Source: Ceratopteris richardii (Eukaryota; Streptophyta; Polypodiopsida; Polypodiales; Pteridaceae). From it: a stretch of 64,000 nucleotides of DNA. The notes under the pieces are model-generated. The model had not been told where the DNA came from. It saw only the letters and a list, made by a program, of their open reading frames with translations, and did not search any database. A program made the translations under genes and the position numbers. Every line of letters starts with the position of its first letter. Position 1 is the first letter of the stretch. Positions 40,472 to 52,087 of this stretch are shown here, in pieces. The stretch is from the NCBI GenBank assembly GCA_020310875.1, contig CM035432.1, forward strand, positions 99,970,512-100,034,511, given 5' to 3'.

Positions 40472-42960
40472 AGATGCCATTATCTCCATGTGCAAGGGGA
40501 TGGAATGTGCCAATGAATTAAACTTTCTATTTTTTAAAGTGGATTTTGATAAAACTTATGAATTAATTGAGTGGGATTTTATCCTTCACTCCTTGCATGA
40601 CATTGGAAGTGGTGGGAAGTTCATAAAGTATGTCAATGTTATCTTTGGAAATGCCCACTCTAGGGGCCATTAATGGGAAGTTGTCGGAACCTTTCAAGCT
40701 CAATAGATCCATTGGGCAAGGGTATCCACTAGCCCCCCACCTTTTTGCTATAGCTAGCGGTGCTCTAGGTTGGCTTTTTCAAGATGCCATGGACAAAGGT
40801 TCCATTAAGGGTATTGACATTCCTACTCCCCCGACAAGTTGGGTCTAGAAATGTTTGCAGATGACACTAGCATGTGCATGAATGCTGATGCTGATTCTGC
40901 CTCCACTTTCCTTGACTGCCTGCATAGTTTTGGTTTAGCTAATGATTCAAAGATAAATCATAAGAAAACAAGATTTAAATCCTCTAAAAATTTGAGCCCT
41001 AAGTGTGTTATTAGTGCAAGTTGTGATAGCAGGTGTGATTTTCAAATTTTTGGGGATCCCTATGGGATTTGAAGTTATGATGCAACAAAGGTGGGACTCG
41101 ATCATTGAAAAATTCAAAAATAATCTCTTTAGGTAGTATAACTGTCAAGCCTCCCTTCCCCACATATCCCTTATTCTCAAAAACTATGTTCTCCCTTGCA
41201 TCAACTATTTTCTTACTTTTTGGAAACCCTCAAAGAAACAAATCTCCCAAGTCATTGCACTCTCTTGGAGATTCTCTGGGGTGGTGGTGCTCATGGTAGT
41301 AAAGTTGTTAGAGTGCCTTGGTCGACTTGTTGTGCCTAAATCTAAAGGAAATCTTGGTATAATGTGTCCTACTAAAATGGCTAGCAATTTTCGATGCAAA
41401 ATGGGTTCTAAGAAGTACCACTTCCACAGATATTTGGGTTGTCCTTATTAAGACAAATTTGAGCCGCTTTTATGTTGATAACTACAAAGCTTGGACTAAT
41501 ATAAGCTTTTGGGGCCTAATTGTTTCTCGTTGAATATTTTCTCTTGTGGGAAGTCCTTTAGTGTGTAATTTCTGGTAAGCATGGATTAAAGTCAAAAAAT
41601 GTTATTCTCCTAACCCTAAGTTCATAAACAACCTCAACTTCTTTTTGGAGGAATCCCCCTAGAATGGGTTCATTGGAAATCAGTGTGAATGTTCCCATTC
41701 TATTAGAGAACACAAATGCTTCAAAGCTAGCTTCACGAGGTGGAACAATTTCAAGATGGTAGACTGATCTTTGATGAGTATATTGACTCTTTAGACAACT
41801 TGTCCAATGCTTGTCCCCATGATATGTGGATTGAGTAAAATAATAGTAAAGGATATGTTGCCTAGATATGCTTCCAGGCTAGCTTCACGAGGTGGAACAA
41901 TTTCTTTCAAGATGGTAGACTGATCTCTGATGAGTATATTAACTCTTTAGCCAACTTGTCCAATGCTTTTTATGGATTGTTGGCATGACAAGATTTTTTG
42001 GCATATCCTCAAACCGTACTTAGCCTACAAAAGGTTACCACATTAAGAGTTCAAGAGATCCTGATTGCTTGCTACTTCCACATGGACATTTGTCTTTGGA
42101 ATTGTTGGAGAAGTATCATCCTCTAGCTTATCTAAAAAGCAAAAACTAGAGAGTTTTTAAATCCATTCATAAAGATTATAACTACACCTTTAAGAGCACT
42201 TTGAAAGCTGCTAATTTGAGTTGTATCAATAATATCTCTATAGCTCCTGATAAGGACTTTGAAATCTCCATTATTATGAGGAACTGTCCTCCTAGAAAAT
42301 GGAGAAGAACTCTTATGTCACTTTACTCCAGGCATAGATTCTTGATGCTTTGGGCTTTGGATCTATAACTGTTAGAGCTTCAACTTGTTATCAGGTGCTT
42401 ATATGGACTTGTTATGGTAGATGATTAAGCTCTCTCTATTGGAGCCTTCCTTTTGCCCTCCTAATAAAGTTTTGCAAAGATTCAACTTGATGCCTAGTTT
42501 AAGTTAGAGACTCCTATCTATTATATTGTTGGTGGAAGCTCGCTCTATTGATTGCTCTGCTCACCTCCTAGGAATTTTACATTGGTGCTTTCCGTTAGCC
42601 CTTATGTTAAAGATTTTCAGTGCTTTAGTTTTATTCAGAGAACTCTATCAAAACTTCAATTGAAGGAAACTCTTGGCACTTCTCCTCCTGGTTCTTTGAC
42701 CACCACTTCACTTTTCAAGGTGCTTCGAATGTTTGATGAGGTGTTTTGTGCCCTTTTTGAGCCCCTAGAATTTCCTTGACATGGTTGGCTTGCTATGTGG
42801 ATCAATCCTCAACAACCCATCAAAGAATATAAGTGTTTCAATCTAGGCATTAGGAATTGGAAATGGTTCTTCCAAGAAGGTGAGATATTATCTGATGAAG
42901 CATGCACCAACCTTATTCCTTTATCTACTACTTGTTTATAAGTCTTTCTCAAATACAAAT
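40472..42960 (+). pseudogene. LINE C ORF2, second part
   Basis: Continues LINE C after the Gypsy: FKVDFDKTYELIEWDFILHS, RSIGQGYPLAPHLFAIASGA, MFADDTSMCMNAD (catalytic FADD), NDSKINHKKTRF, then FLTFWKPSKKQISQVIAL and LGRLVVPKSKGNLGI in shifted frames. Homology fades beyond about 41.5 kb, but WNNFFQDGRLISDEY (41.9 kb) and WKWFFQEGEILSDEA (42.85 kb) suggest the C-terminal region extends to about 42.9 kb. Many stops and frameshifts; older than LINEs A and B. No poly-A end identified. Confidence 0.83.
41722..41968 (+). repeat. 90-bp direct duplication in LINE C
   Basis: GCTTCACGAGGTGGAACAAT and the following 75 bases at 41722-41812 recur at 41874-41968 with a few changes. Both copies fall inside the decayed LINE C frame. 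Confidence 0.75.
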
Positions 42961-43065
42961 TATTGTTGACTCTGAAGTTGGAAAAAAGCAAGAGTGTTCA
43001 TCTTGATATTCAGGAGATTGCTACTGATATGCTAAAGAGCTTCAAGAGGAACAAAGTGTATGGTT

Positions 43066-43110
43066 CAACCATCTCTTGGTTGTCATTCTCGAGTCTAATA
43101 CTAAATGAAA
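43066..43110 (+). repeat. Fragment of a TRIM-family LTR
   Basis: TTCAACCATCTCTTGGTTGT followed by CATTCTCGAGTCTAATAC matches the last 45 bases of the TRIM-A LTR in the plus orientation. No other part of a TRIM is visible next to it. Confidence 0.5.
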
Positions 43111-43352
43111 GATCCCAATTAGCTACATGCCACTCTCCTCTCAACCTTGAATAGCCCTTGCCCTTGGCATATCTAGAGTCTCCTCTAAGTTCAAACACTC
43201 CTCATAGGGCCACTCTAAGGAGATGGAATACTCTCGAAGAATAGTGCTAGAGTCTTGGCTCCCCGCAGCTCTCGTCCTTGACCCAGTTAGGGTCCTCCAC
43301 CAAATGCAAGTAGACCAATGGTAGACCATGGAGGTCTAAAAATATCTAACAC
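43111..43352 (-). repeat. Probable 3' LTR start of a Gypsy chromovirus
   Basis: On the minus strand AGAAGGGGGAGAG, a polypurine tract, is followed at 43352 by TGTTAGATATTTTTAGACC, a plausible LTR start. The LTR seems truncated before the TRIM fragment. No partner LTR is visible. Confidence 0.5.
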
Positions 43353-44215
43353 TCTCTCCCCCTTCTAGATATAACTATCCTTAGTTATTAAGGAAGGAAA
43401 GTGTTTGCAAATCAAAGCTTCTGGCTCCTGACTAGCATCTATGAGTGGATGGCTAGTCCATGCTACTAAATACTCTAGAATGGAGCAATTTGATAACTTC
43501 CCCTCCCTCTTATCACAGACTCAAATTGGAACATCTAGCTGAGATGTTCCATATTCTAAAGAAACTAAACCATCTACACAATTCTCATCCCAAGAAATGT
43601 ATGGTTTCAACTTGCTAACATGGAAAACTTGGTGAACTTTGCAATCATCTCGCAATTGTAATTTGTATGTAACATCACTAATCTTCTAATGAATGTCAAA
43701 GGTCCACAAAATCTATGGGATAACTTGGGTTTCTAACCTATTGTGGTTGATGAATGAAGTGGAACTTGTAAAACACATGATCGCCCTCTTGATTTTTTTG
43801 TGTGTGACATCCATCTACAAATGCATTCATCCTCTCAGCAGCTTGATGAAGATTAAGCTTGGCTATTTTCAAGTTGGCTTCCATAACTATAAGGAATTGT
43901 GAAGAACTCAGAGATTTCTAGGACAACCCAATGGTAGTTGGAATATGGGGAATAAACCCGTAAATCACTACAAAAGATGACACCCTAGAAGTCTTGTGCT
44001 TCCAACTATTATAAGAAAACTCAACTAATGGGAGGAAACTATCCCAATCTGTTTGTCGGTCTAAAACATATGCATGTATCATATCTTCCAGCATCTCATT
44101 AGCTCTTTTAGTCTAACCATCTTTCTGTGGATGCTCTCCACTACTCATCTTGAGTTGAACTTGAAGTTTATTACACATATGTTTCAAAAATTTTCTTATG
44201 AACCTAGTTGCCACC
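43353..44215 (-). pseudogene. Gypsy chromovirus integrase end and chromodomain
   Basis: Minus-strand text reads QLKMSSGEHPQKDG then TKRANEMLEDMIHAYV, DSFLPLVEFSYNS, a degenerate middle, YKLQLRDDCKVHQVFHVSKL and finally ILEYLVAWTSHPLIDASQEP, a chromodomain-like ending (compare EYLVKWKG...A.WEP). The catalytic Glu of the integrase (usually QTERVN) is Lys here and the preceding Gln is a stop. Chromodomains direct integration to marked chromatin in this lineage. It ends abruptly at 44215 against a Copia fragment of opposite orientation. Confidence 0.78.
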
Positions 44216-45068
44216 AAAAAAGAAGGTAATAGGTAATAAATGGATTTGGAAACCTAAGTATAAATTAGATGGCACATTAGAAAAGTATAAGCCAAGATTA
44301 TTTGCACAAGGTTTTTCATAAATCAAAGGATTTGATGTTCAAGATAATTTTGCAACCACGTCACGCATGACAACTATTCGAACGGTACTTGCAGTAGCTA
44401 CACAAAAGGACCTATTTTTTAGATGGATGTGAAATCTGCATTTTGGAATGGTCACCTCAAGGAGGAGGTATATGTATCTCAATCACCAGGTAAGTTTGAG
44501 GTGCCCAATTCAGAAAATAAATTTTGGAGGTTGAAGAAAGCTTTGTATGGACTTATGCAAGCACCACCAATGGATAGACAATTTTTTCAAAAATATGGGT
44601 TTTGAAAGAAGTACTTCTGATGCTAACTTGTATGTAATAAAAAGGGATAGCAAGCTTGTTGTTAGCATTGTATATGTAGATGATTTGATCATTACAAGAG
44701 ATCATCAGGAACTCATCAATCAAACTGGGAATAGCTTGGGAACTGAGTTTGAAATGACAGACTTAGGTCTACTCCATTTTTGTCTGGGAATCGAAGCATG
44801 GCAAAGAAAGGATGGCATTTTCATCTCACAACAAAAATATGCCGAAGAAATTCTGAAGGCATTTGGAATGATGGACTGCAAACCAACTAGCACACCTATG
44901 GAGGTAAATCATAAGCTATCTATGGATGATAACATGCCTGATGTAGATGCTAAGAAATATAGAAAGCTCGTTGGAAGTCTTATGTTTTTAAGCAACACTA
45001 GACCAAACATCTCCTATGCTGTTGGAGTGTTAAGCAGGTTTTCCAACAAACCTAAGGAGAGTCACTAG
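44216..45068 (+). pseudogene. Copia reverse transcriptase fragment
   Basis: Plus-strand Copia [37 protein letters not shown] (motif A Asp), [15 protein letters not shown], then after a frameshift near 44590 SIVYVDDLIITRDHQE with the YVDD catalytic pair intact, FEMTDLGLLHFCLGIE and KKYRKLVGSLMFLSNTRPNI. The frame ends with TAG after PKESH, where Copia normally continues to RNase H. Neither integrase nor LTR is attached. Its sequence differs from family A. Confidence 0.9.
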
Positions 45069-46670
45069 AATACTGGAATGTTTTGTGGCATAGCACTGAT
45101 CACCCCACCACATGGACTACATTTGAAGAAAAGATCAAGGAGTCTTTCCTTCCCCCCAAATTCCCTTTTACATGCTTATTGATCATGGATAACTTTTGGA
45201 TGGAAAGATGGAGATACTCCATCTACTTACACTGAACATTTTTGGCAATGACTACTACTTATTAATTTGCTTGAAATGATTCCTGAAGGTAGCGTGCAAG
45301 GAAATTATGAAGATGGATTGGAGATGGGAATCCAAGCCAAGCTCAACACACTACATCCTACAACCCTCTATGAAGTTATTTCTTATGCACATGATTCTAA
45401 GAAGGGGTTTCAATCCATTATCAAGTCCATTCGCTTACAACAAATGCATTGATGACAACCACCAATCAAGCCCAATTTTCCTTTTAAGCATCATTTCTCT
45501 ACTTTCTCTTCCCCTACTTTTCAACACCCACCTACTTTTCAACACCCTCCTTAATCCGATTTCACATCTATTCACAAGCTAGCCCCCTACACCCTACCAA
45601 ACCTCCAACCCTTCAAACTATGATGATGGATGCTCAACAAAAGAGAGCCCATATCACTTGCTGACATTGTGGTAAGTTTGGTCATACTAAAGCTAAATGT
45701 AGGTTCCGAACTAACGACATGGAGCTTGTCGAAGCTCAAGTACACAACGTGGAGGTGGTTCCTGAAGACATTCAACCTCATTGTACCAAAGAAGCATTGG
45801 AAAAGAATCGAAGTACCGTGGGTAACAAAATTTCTATTCATTCTTTACTTTCCATGCAAGGTACTATTAATGGTAAAGTTGCTAATATTTTACATGATGA
45901 TGGTAGTTTGCATGATTTTATTTCTCATAAACTATTGCGAGATCTCCAATTAAACATGCTTTTTTCTATACATTTAGATTTGTATAGGCTCATACATAGA
46001 TGAACGCACTCTTAATTGCTCCTTTGCACTCCTATGATGTTATACTTGGCATGCCTTTTTGTTATCATTATAATCCATGCAATGGTTATCATACACACAC
46101 AATTAGTTTTAAGTTTAACAATCAAGATATTTCTTTGACTCCAATGCATGACTTCCAACCATTTCCATTATTTAGTCATACTCAAGTAAAACATGCATTT
46201 AGGAAAGGCTACAATTCATGTATTGTTTTTGTCAATAACATAGTTGATTATACACATATACTTCCTAATGCACATAAATCATTTATGGATTCTTATAAAG
46301 ATTTTTTTATGGATGATTTTCCCTCTAAAATACCACATTCTAGGGGAATTTTTGACCATAGTATAGAATTAATTCCTATTAGTTCTTCTCCACATAACGC
46401 ACCTTATAGGCATGGACCTTTACATAAAAAAGAAATATCTAATCAAGTTAAGGACCTACTCTACAAAGGACTTATAAGACCTAGTTCTTCTCCCTTTGGA
46501 TCACCTATTCTCTAAGTGGAGAAGAAGAACAAGGCCTATAGGATGTGCATTAACTATAGAGCACTCAATAAGATCACAATTAAAAACAGATATTCTATTC
46601 CTAAGATAGATGATCTGCTAGATAAACTTCATGGAGCACGTGTTTGTAGCAAAATTGTTGGTGCATTTAA
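45069..46670 (+). pseudogene. Gypsy gag-protease-RT fragment
   Basis: Pieces in order: capsid (TWTTFEEKIKESFLPPKFPF, then NTLHPTTLYEVISYAHDSKK), a zinc knuckle CGKFGHTKAKC whose first Cys position is preceded by a stop, protease (ANILHDDGSLHDFISHKLL, where the usual DSG is DDG), LHSYDVILGMPFCYHYNP, and RT ([47 protein letters not shown]). Homology stops near 46670, before RT motif A completes. Several stops and frameshifts. Distinct from the full Gypsy at 30-40 kb. Confidence 0.87.
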
Positions 46671-47223
46671 CCCCAAGCCTACATACTTGATCACCTCACA
46701 TAAGCTTGATGTATGGACATTACACTTGGAAGACTTCAGATGTACAACCTCTTGTAACTTTGTTTCACAATTACCCATTGTAAAGTGGAATAAACCCACG
46801 AGGAGTTAGGAAGCATATAATCTCGTATCATTTGGTAGTTGAGTCACAAGAGAATCAATCCTATACTTTAGGATTCACTTTTAGGTAGAGATTTGAATTT
46901 GAGTTCAAATCTTTGGCTCCAACAAAGACTATAAAAAGAGGATATGAAAGGCCCTGGTCTATCTCGAGATTCAGAGATCATATTCGTGTACTTTCATTGT
47001 GAAGAGGAGCTCACTTCATAGTTCACTCATTCCTCATTCATTGAGCAATGATCTATTGCCAATGACATTGTACTTTTACATGATTTAATACATACATGCT
47101 CATTACTTCTTACTCTCATATCTCTATCATACTCCATCATAACAGTGAACTTGTTAGAGCTTGTTCTCATTGTATAGTTGATCATTTCCTATGATTGAAA
47201 GCATGATAGCTTCAGCATATTTT
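46671..47223 (+). other. Possible LTR remnant with TATA box
   Basis: Contains GACTATAAAAAGAGG at about 46926, a strong plant TATA match, followed by leader-like sequence and TCATTCATTGAGCAATG. Layout and base composition suit the U3/R part of an LTR, but no second copy is present to define ends. Confidence 0.35.
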
Positions 47224-47538
47224 TGTGAGATTTTCCAAATTGACATGCATTTAATTTGAAATCAACTGTTGATTTGAAATTTTGGGCATTAAGAGTACAC
47301 TTTGATCTCTACTTATTTGTTTTAATGCCCTCTCTTCAATATGAGCCAATCTTTTGTGTCAAACCTCTAACTCTGATAGGGTTTGAATACCATAGTTAAA
47401 CAATGCTATGTTCCTTGTGTCTTGGACTTCAAAGATGAAAAACCTACTTGTCTTTTCCCCTTTGTATATCTTCTTAAATGTTGGTGTGGGTCTTCTACAT
47501 AAGCTCCATATTTTAGGAACCTCACCTACAAACCTTTT
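47224..47538. repeat. 315-bp direct repeat, copy 1
   Basis: Matches 47770-48084 at a constant offset of 546 with no indels that I can see and roughly 95 percent identity. It covers the Copia pre-integrase region; the 231 bp between copies hold the integrase core start. Confidence 0.88.
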
Positions 47539-47769
47539 ACCTTAGACTCTTCAAGGTTCCACCTTTTTTATTCACTACTAGTGCTAGGTACTTTTTGAAA
47601 TAAGAAAAAACTTCATCTCTATGCCTCATAAAATAAAGTATGGTCCATTTGCTACTATCATCAATGAAAAACATATAATACCTTGACCTTGAGATATTGT
47701 ATTCCTTTCTTGTTCCCCAAACATCCAAGATTATTCCATGTATATATCCCTTCTTTGTGAATGGTCTTT

Positions 47770-48084
47770 TGTGAGATTTTCCAAATTGACATGCATTGAA
47801 TTTGAAATCAAATGTTGATTTGAAATTTTGGGTATTAAAAGTACACTTTGATCTCTACTTATTTGTTTTAATGCCCTCTCTTCAATATGAGCTAATCTTT
47901 TGTGTCAAACCTCTAACTCTGATAGGGTTTGAGTACCATAGTTGAACAATGCTATGTTCCTTGTGCCTTGGACTTCAAAGATGAAAAACCTACTTGTCTT
48001 TTCCCCTTTGTATATCTTCTTAAATGTCGGTGTGGGTCTTCTACATAAGCTCCATATTTTATGAACCTCACCTACAAACCTTTT
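47770..48084. repeat. 315-bp direct repeat, copy 2
   Basis: See copy 1. This copy is contiguous with the upstream protease, so copy 1 is the displaced duplicate. Confidence 0.88.
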
Positions 48085-49249
48085 TCCACAATCTGCCCTA
48101 CACTTATCAAGTTCTTAGTAATACTAGGTACATAGAGAATTTTGATCAACAAATTAATGTTACCATTTGATGTATTCACATTTCCAACATTATCCATAGG
48201 GTGCCTTGTGTCATCTCCTATTTGTACCTCATGCTTGTTCTTAGGAGATTCCAAATCTAAGACTAGTGCTACATTCGCTGCTAGTTGATTTGAACATCCA
48301 AAATCAATATAGAACACATGATCATTTGATTTACCTCCTTTAATTATCATGTCTATTCCTAGAAGTGAGTAACCTTGTGATTGATCATCAATGTAGTTGT
48401 TGTAGTCTATTCTTTCTTTATAGCCATGTTGATAGTTGTTATTGTAGTAGTTGTTGTATCCTCTGTTATATCCTCTTCCTCTATAGTTCGTTGGGTTCTT
48501 GAAGCAATGCTCAATGGTATGGTTGGTTAATCCACACATCGCACAAGATGAAGAGCTTTTAGATCTTCCCATGCCTTGTCTATTAGCTCTACCTCTTCCT
48601 CTTGACTTCTTCCCCTACCTGCAAAGTTAACTTTGGAGTTACTTTCTTCTTCATTAGATTTATTTCCTTTTTCTTTTACATCCTTACTTCTACTTTTATC
48701 TATGTAAAGGGCAGAAAATTGATTACCTTTTTGTTTTTCTCCACTCTTCATAATCTTGGCTTCATGAGTGAAGATTTTTTCCATGGGTGTGTTGAAATCT
48801 AGTACTTGCATGTCCATGTATAAGCTCATGGTAGTGGTAAATTCTTTCCACTTTTCATCTACTATGATTCCGTTAATGACTTATCTAAAAGTTTGTTCTT
48901 TATCTATGGCCTCTCCAATGCTTCCTAACTAATGAGTTATATCCTTAACTTTTGTGACAGTTGATGACATTTTGCTTGGGTTGCTTCTTCCATCCATATT
49001 TGATTCTTCCTAGCCTTGGTGCTTGAAGAGAAGAATGCTTTTGAAGCATTCCAAGTCTCTTGTGAAGTATTAGAGCTCCTAATGTTGGGAACTAAGAAAT
49101 CAGAAATAAAGTTTAGAATGTATGGCCTTGTCAAAGCATCCTTTGCACACCGTGTGTTCAGCCTTTCTTAATTCTCTTGTGTTGGTTGTACTTTGGTCCT
49201 TAGCATAGGCATAAGCTCATATCCAAAGATATATTTGTTATCAAGATCT

Positions 49250-49721
49250 TAATTCACACCCACACAGAGGTTATGAATACTCAAAACACAGAGAGAAAAT
49301 AGATAGGCAAGGAGACGAGACAGAATGCAGTATTGGGTGCAATCTCCTCCCATGCACTCTGTTTCGACAGTCCACATAGTGCATGTATTTATAGGATGTT
49401 TTGATTATGTTGAAAATAGTGGTTACATGAGAGTGGCTTCGAAAAGCATGCATGAAAGTAAAAGTTGGTCTCTTTTGTAGAGAGCCTTTGGTTTTAATAC
49501 CATAAATCATGGTCTACAGTGACCCTTATTCTAACCACTACTTTACTAAGTATATTGAAAAAAAGAAACCTCTAAGCGAGTTTATTTAGAAACTATGTAA
49601 ATTATAAATTGGATTATTGATGTCCATCCTTTCATGTCTTTCACACCCTCATGAACCTTCAGCTGCTATATCAAAACAACCAAAACACATTAATACATTA
49701 ATAAATTAACACTCCAACAAT
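49250..49721 (-). repeat. Possible 5' LTR of the minus-strand Copia
   Basis: On the minus strand a TGTTGGAGTGTTAATTT start at about 49721 and a TATA box (TCCTATAAATACATG, 49382-49396) precede a pyrimidine-rich leader running to about 49250. This is the right place and orientation for the 5' LTR of the Copia gag at 49.1 kb. No primer site or second LTR confirms it. Confidence 0.4.
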
Positions 49722-50029
49722 TCCTTGTTCAACACATTCCATAATTCATAACATGCCCCTCAGTTGAAAAAGCAACTGACCTCAATTGATAAAATAAAAA
49801 TAAACGTGGATGCCCAGTCACATGTTACATCATTGACAAAAATAAGCATGTTCCATGTAAAAACACATGCATGGAAATGTTCATGGAGGAGTTACATTAA
49901 TGTGTATGTGTATGATATGCACAAATTAAGTGATCATAATGGGGTGTTAATTGTGTTTTATGTATCCATTGACGTTATTCAATAGAGTGATTTTTTTACT
50001 TAACTAAATATCGATGATACTAAGCACAT
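49722..50029. other. No recognised feature
   Basis: AT-rich sequence with short frames only. Confidence 0.4.
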
Positions 50030-51501
50030 GTGCATGCAGTAGTGACATCATGATCAACTATTTTCTTAGGAACTAAGATTTCAGATTGTTCTTCAATTAA
50101 AGGAGGGTCATCAAGAAGTGGAGTGAATGCTAAAGTTTGTTCAAATGGTTTAAGTAAACTAATATGAAAAGAGTTATGTGTATTCCAATGGGATGGTATA
50201 TTGAATCTGAATGAATTATCATTAATTATCTATATAATGCAAAATGATCCATAATAGCATGGTGCAAGTTTAATTTTAGGATGTTGCAAAATATTTTTCA
50301 AACATCTTTTGATAATACATAACCATACAATATCATTTTCCTTGAACTCTTTGGCTAATAATTTTGTATTGACCTTACTATATAACATTCTTGACTCTTC
50401 CTAATTTGCAGATGAACATCGTGAAGTATAGAAATGTGATCTTGAGCAATAGAATCAGCCATCAGAATATCAGTTTGGGTGAGTGAAATGGGATTCGGAA
50501 GCTTTTTACCATAAACAATTTCAAAAGGTGCACGACTAGTAGTGGTGTTTGTAGAGCTATTGTAAGAAAATGGAAGCAATGGCAACTTTTCATCCCAGTA
50601 AGTGGGGCAGCTCTAATGAATAACAATGCAATAAATCAAGAATAATATTGTTTGTAGCTTCACTTTGTCCATTACTTTCGGGATGGAGTGCAAAGCTAAA
50701 ATCTATTTTAGAACCAAAATGCCCAAATAAGGCAACCCAAAAATGATTGCAAAAATGAATATCACGATTAGATAACATTACTTTAGGAAATCCATGATGT
50801 GGGAAAATGCATTTGATGAATAACTTTGCAGCATGAGAAGTAGACAAAGTTTTTCTACAAGGAATGAAATATGCATATTTACTAAACCTATCAACTATTG
50901 TCCAAATCATATCCTTATATGATGAAGTGATAGGAAGACCTATGATAAAATGCATAGAGATTTGTTCCCATGGTTCGTTCAGAATGGGAAGTGGCATTAA
51001 TAATCCAAATGGTTTACCATGATGATGTTTTACATGCTCGCATACAATGCATTGAGAAACATAATGTGCAATATCGTTTTCCATGTTGGGCCAAAAGAAG
51101 AAATCTTGGCAAGCAAAAATGGTGCTTTGTATGCCTCTATGACCCATGTAAGATGATTCATGCATTTCTTTGATGAAAAAATCTTTAAAAGCTTGGGTTA
51201 TGCACAATCTATGTTGAAAATAAAGTAAACCATGATGAAATGTATAATGTTCATCAGATAAAGTTGCACCATTGTTGAAGTCATGACATGCACATGCAAA
51301 ATACAAATTAGATGCATAAGTGGAAACCATTTTCTTGAAAAGAATGAATTCGGATGTTAGAAATATTATGCAAAACAACAGAATGTGAAGGAAAATGGCA
51401 AAGAGCATCAACTATGACATTAGCTTTACTAGGTTGATATTTGATCGTGGGCTGAAAATTTTGAATGAATGAAGCCCATTTAAGATTTTTATCAGAGATT
51501 A
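50030..51501 (-). pseudogene. Gypsy RNase H end and integrase (minus)
   Basis: Read leftward: RNase H end (NLKWASFIQNFQPTIKYQ then VIVDALC), integrase zinc region (HESSYMGHRGIQSTIFACQ...CIVCEHVKHHHGK), core (SMHFIIGLPITSSYKDM, LSNRDIHFCNHFW, HPESNGQSEATNNIIL), then TSRAPFEIVYGKKLPNP and SIYHPIGIHITLF-like C-terminal text, ending near EILVPKKIVDH. The first two catalytic Asp positions read His and Asn; only the Glu remains. Cut at 51501 by a Copia LTR of opposite orientation. Probably a chromovirus-type element. Confidence 0.86.
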
Positions 51502-51733
51502 AGTTGATATATTTAGGCAGTGATGTGCATGAACACACTAGGACCGCTAGGGCACTTTTTCCCTCTTTAGGAGGTTTTCCTCCCCCCCCCCTTGTATATA
51601 CATCTATTGCCCTAATAGGAAACTTAAATTCTTACATGCTAGTGGTAATACATTCAGTATTGTGCATTGTGCTCCAAGCTTCTTCTTCTTCCTTGTGTTA
51701 TTTGCGTGCTTCCATAGACTTCAAACTCCAACA
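51502..51733 (+). repeat. Copia family A LTR (copy 5, 5' LTR)
   Basis: 232 bp from AGTTGATATATTTAGG (first T mutated to A) to CTCCAACA. A primer site and gag follow. It has inserted into, or truncated, the Gypsy RNase H fragment on its left. Confidence 0.92.
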
Positions 51734-51750
51734 ATTGGTATTAGAGCAGG
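51734..51750 (+). other. Primer-binding site of the Copia at 51.5 kb
   Basis: ATTGGTATTAGAGCAGG, one base off the standard TGGTATCAGAGC. Confidence 0.82.
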
Positions 51751-52087
51751 TTGCTGCTTCATCTAGGGCGTCATCGACACCTCTCTGTTCAAAGTCTCAA
51801 AATCGCATGAAATTTGGTAAGCATACTAAAGGTGATTAGCAGATCAAAACTGGCTCGTTTCGTGGTGCCAAAATTGTGATATGAGCTTGGTTCGGCCTGA
51901 GAACGCACTATCATAGTGCTTGTGTATACTATTTTGTCTTTTTGTGTTAAAGATATATACAATTTTTGGTTTGTTGGTAGAAGCATCTCGAAGTTTACTA
52001 TAGGTTTACTAGAACTTGATATGGTAGTTCTATTCAACTTTTTGAGACACAGTCCATTTTCTGCATCAAGGTATTTTAGTTAGTGGC

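Larger units (their letters stand above)
47224..49140 (-). pseudogene. Copia gag-protease-integrase fragment (minus)
   Basis: Read leftward: gag end (EVELIDKAWEDLKAL, VNFAGRGRSQEEE), zinc knuckle CAMCGLTNHTIEHC, an Asn/Tyr/Gly-rich linker, protease (HVFYIDFGCSNQLA, where DSG has become DFG), pre-integrase (ILYVPSITKNLISVGQIVEK, TLSELEVRHKRLAHIEERAL) and the start of the integrase core (YYMFFIDDSSKWTILYFMRH). The pre-integrase part is present twice (see the direct repeats). It ends before the second catalytic Asp. Several frameshifts and stops. Confidence 0.85.
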
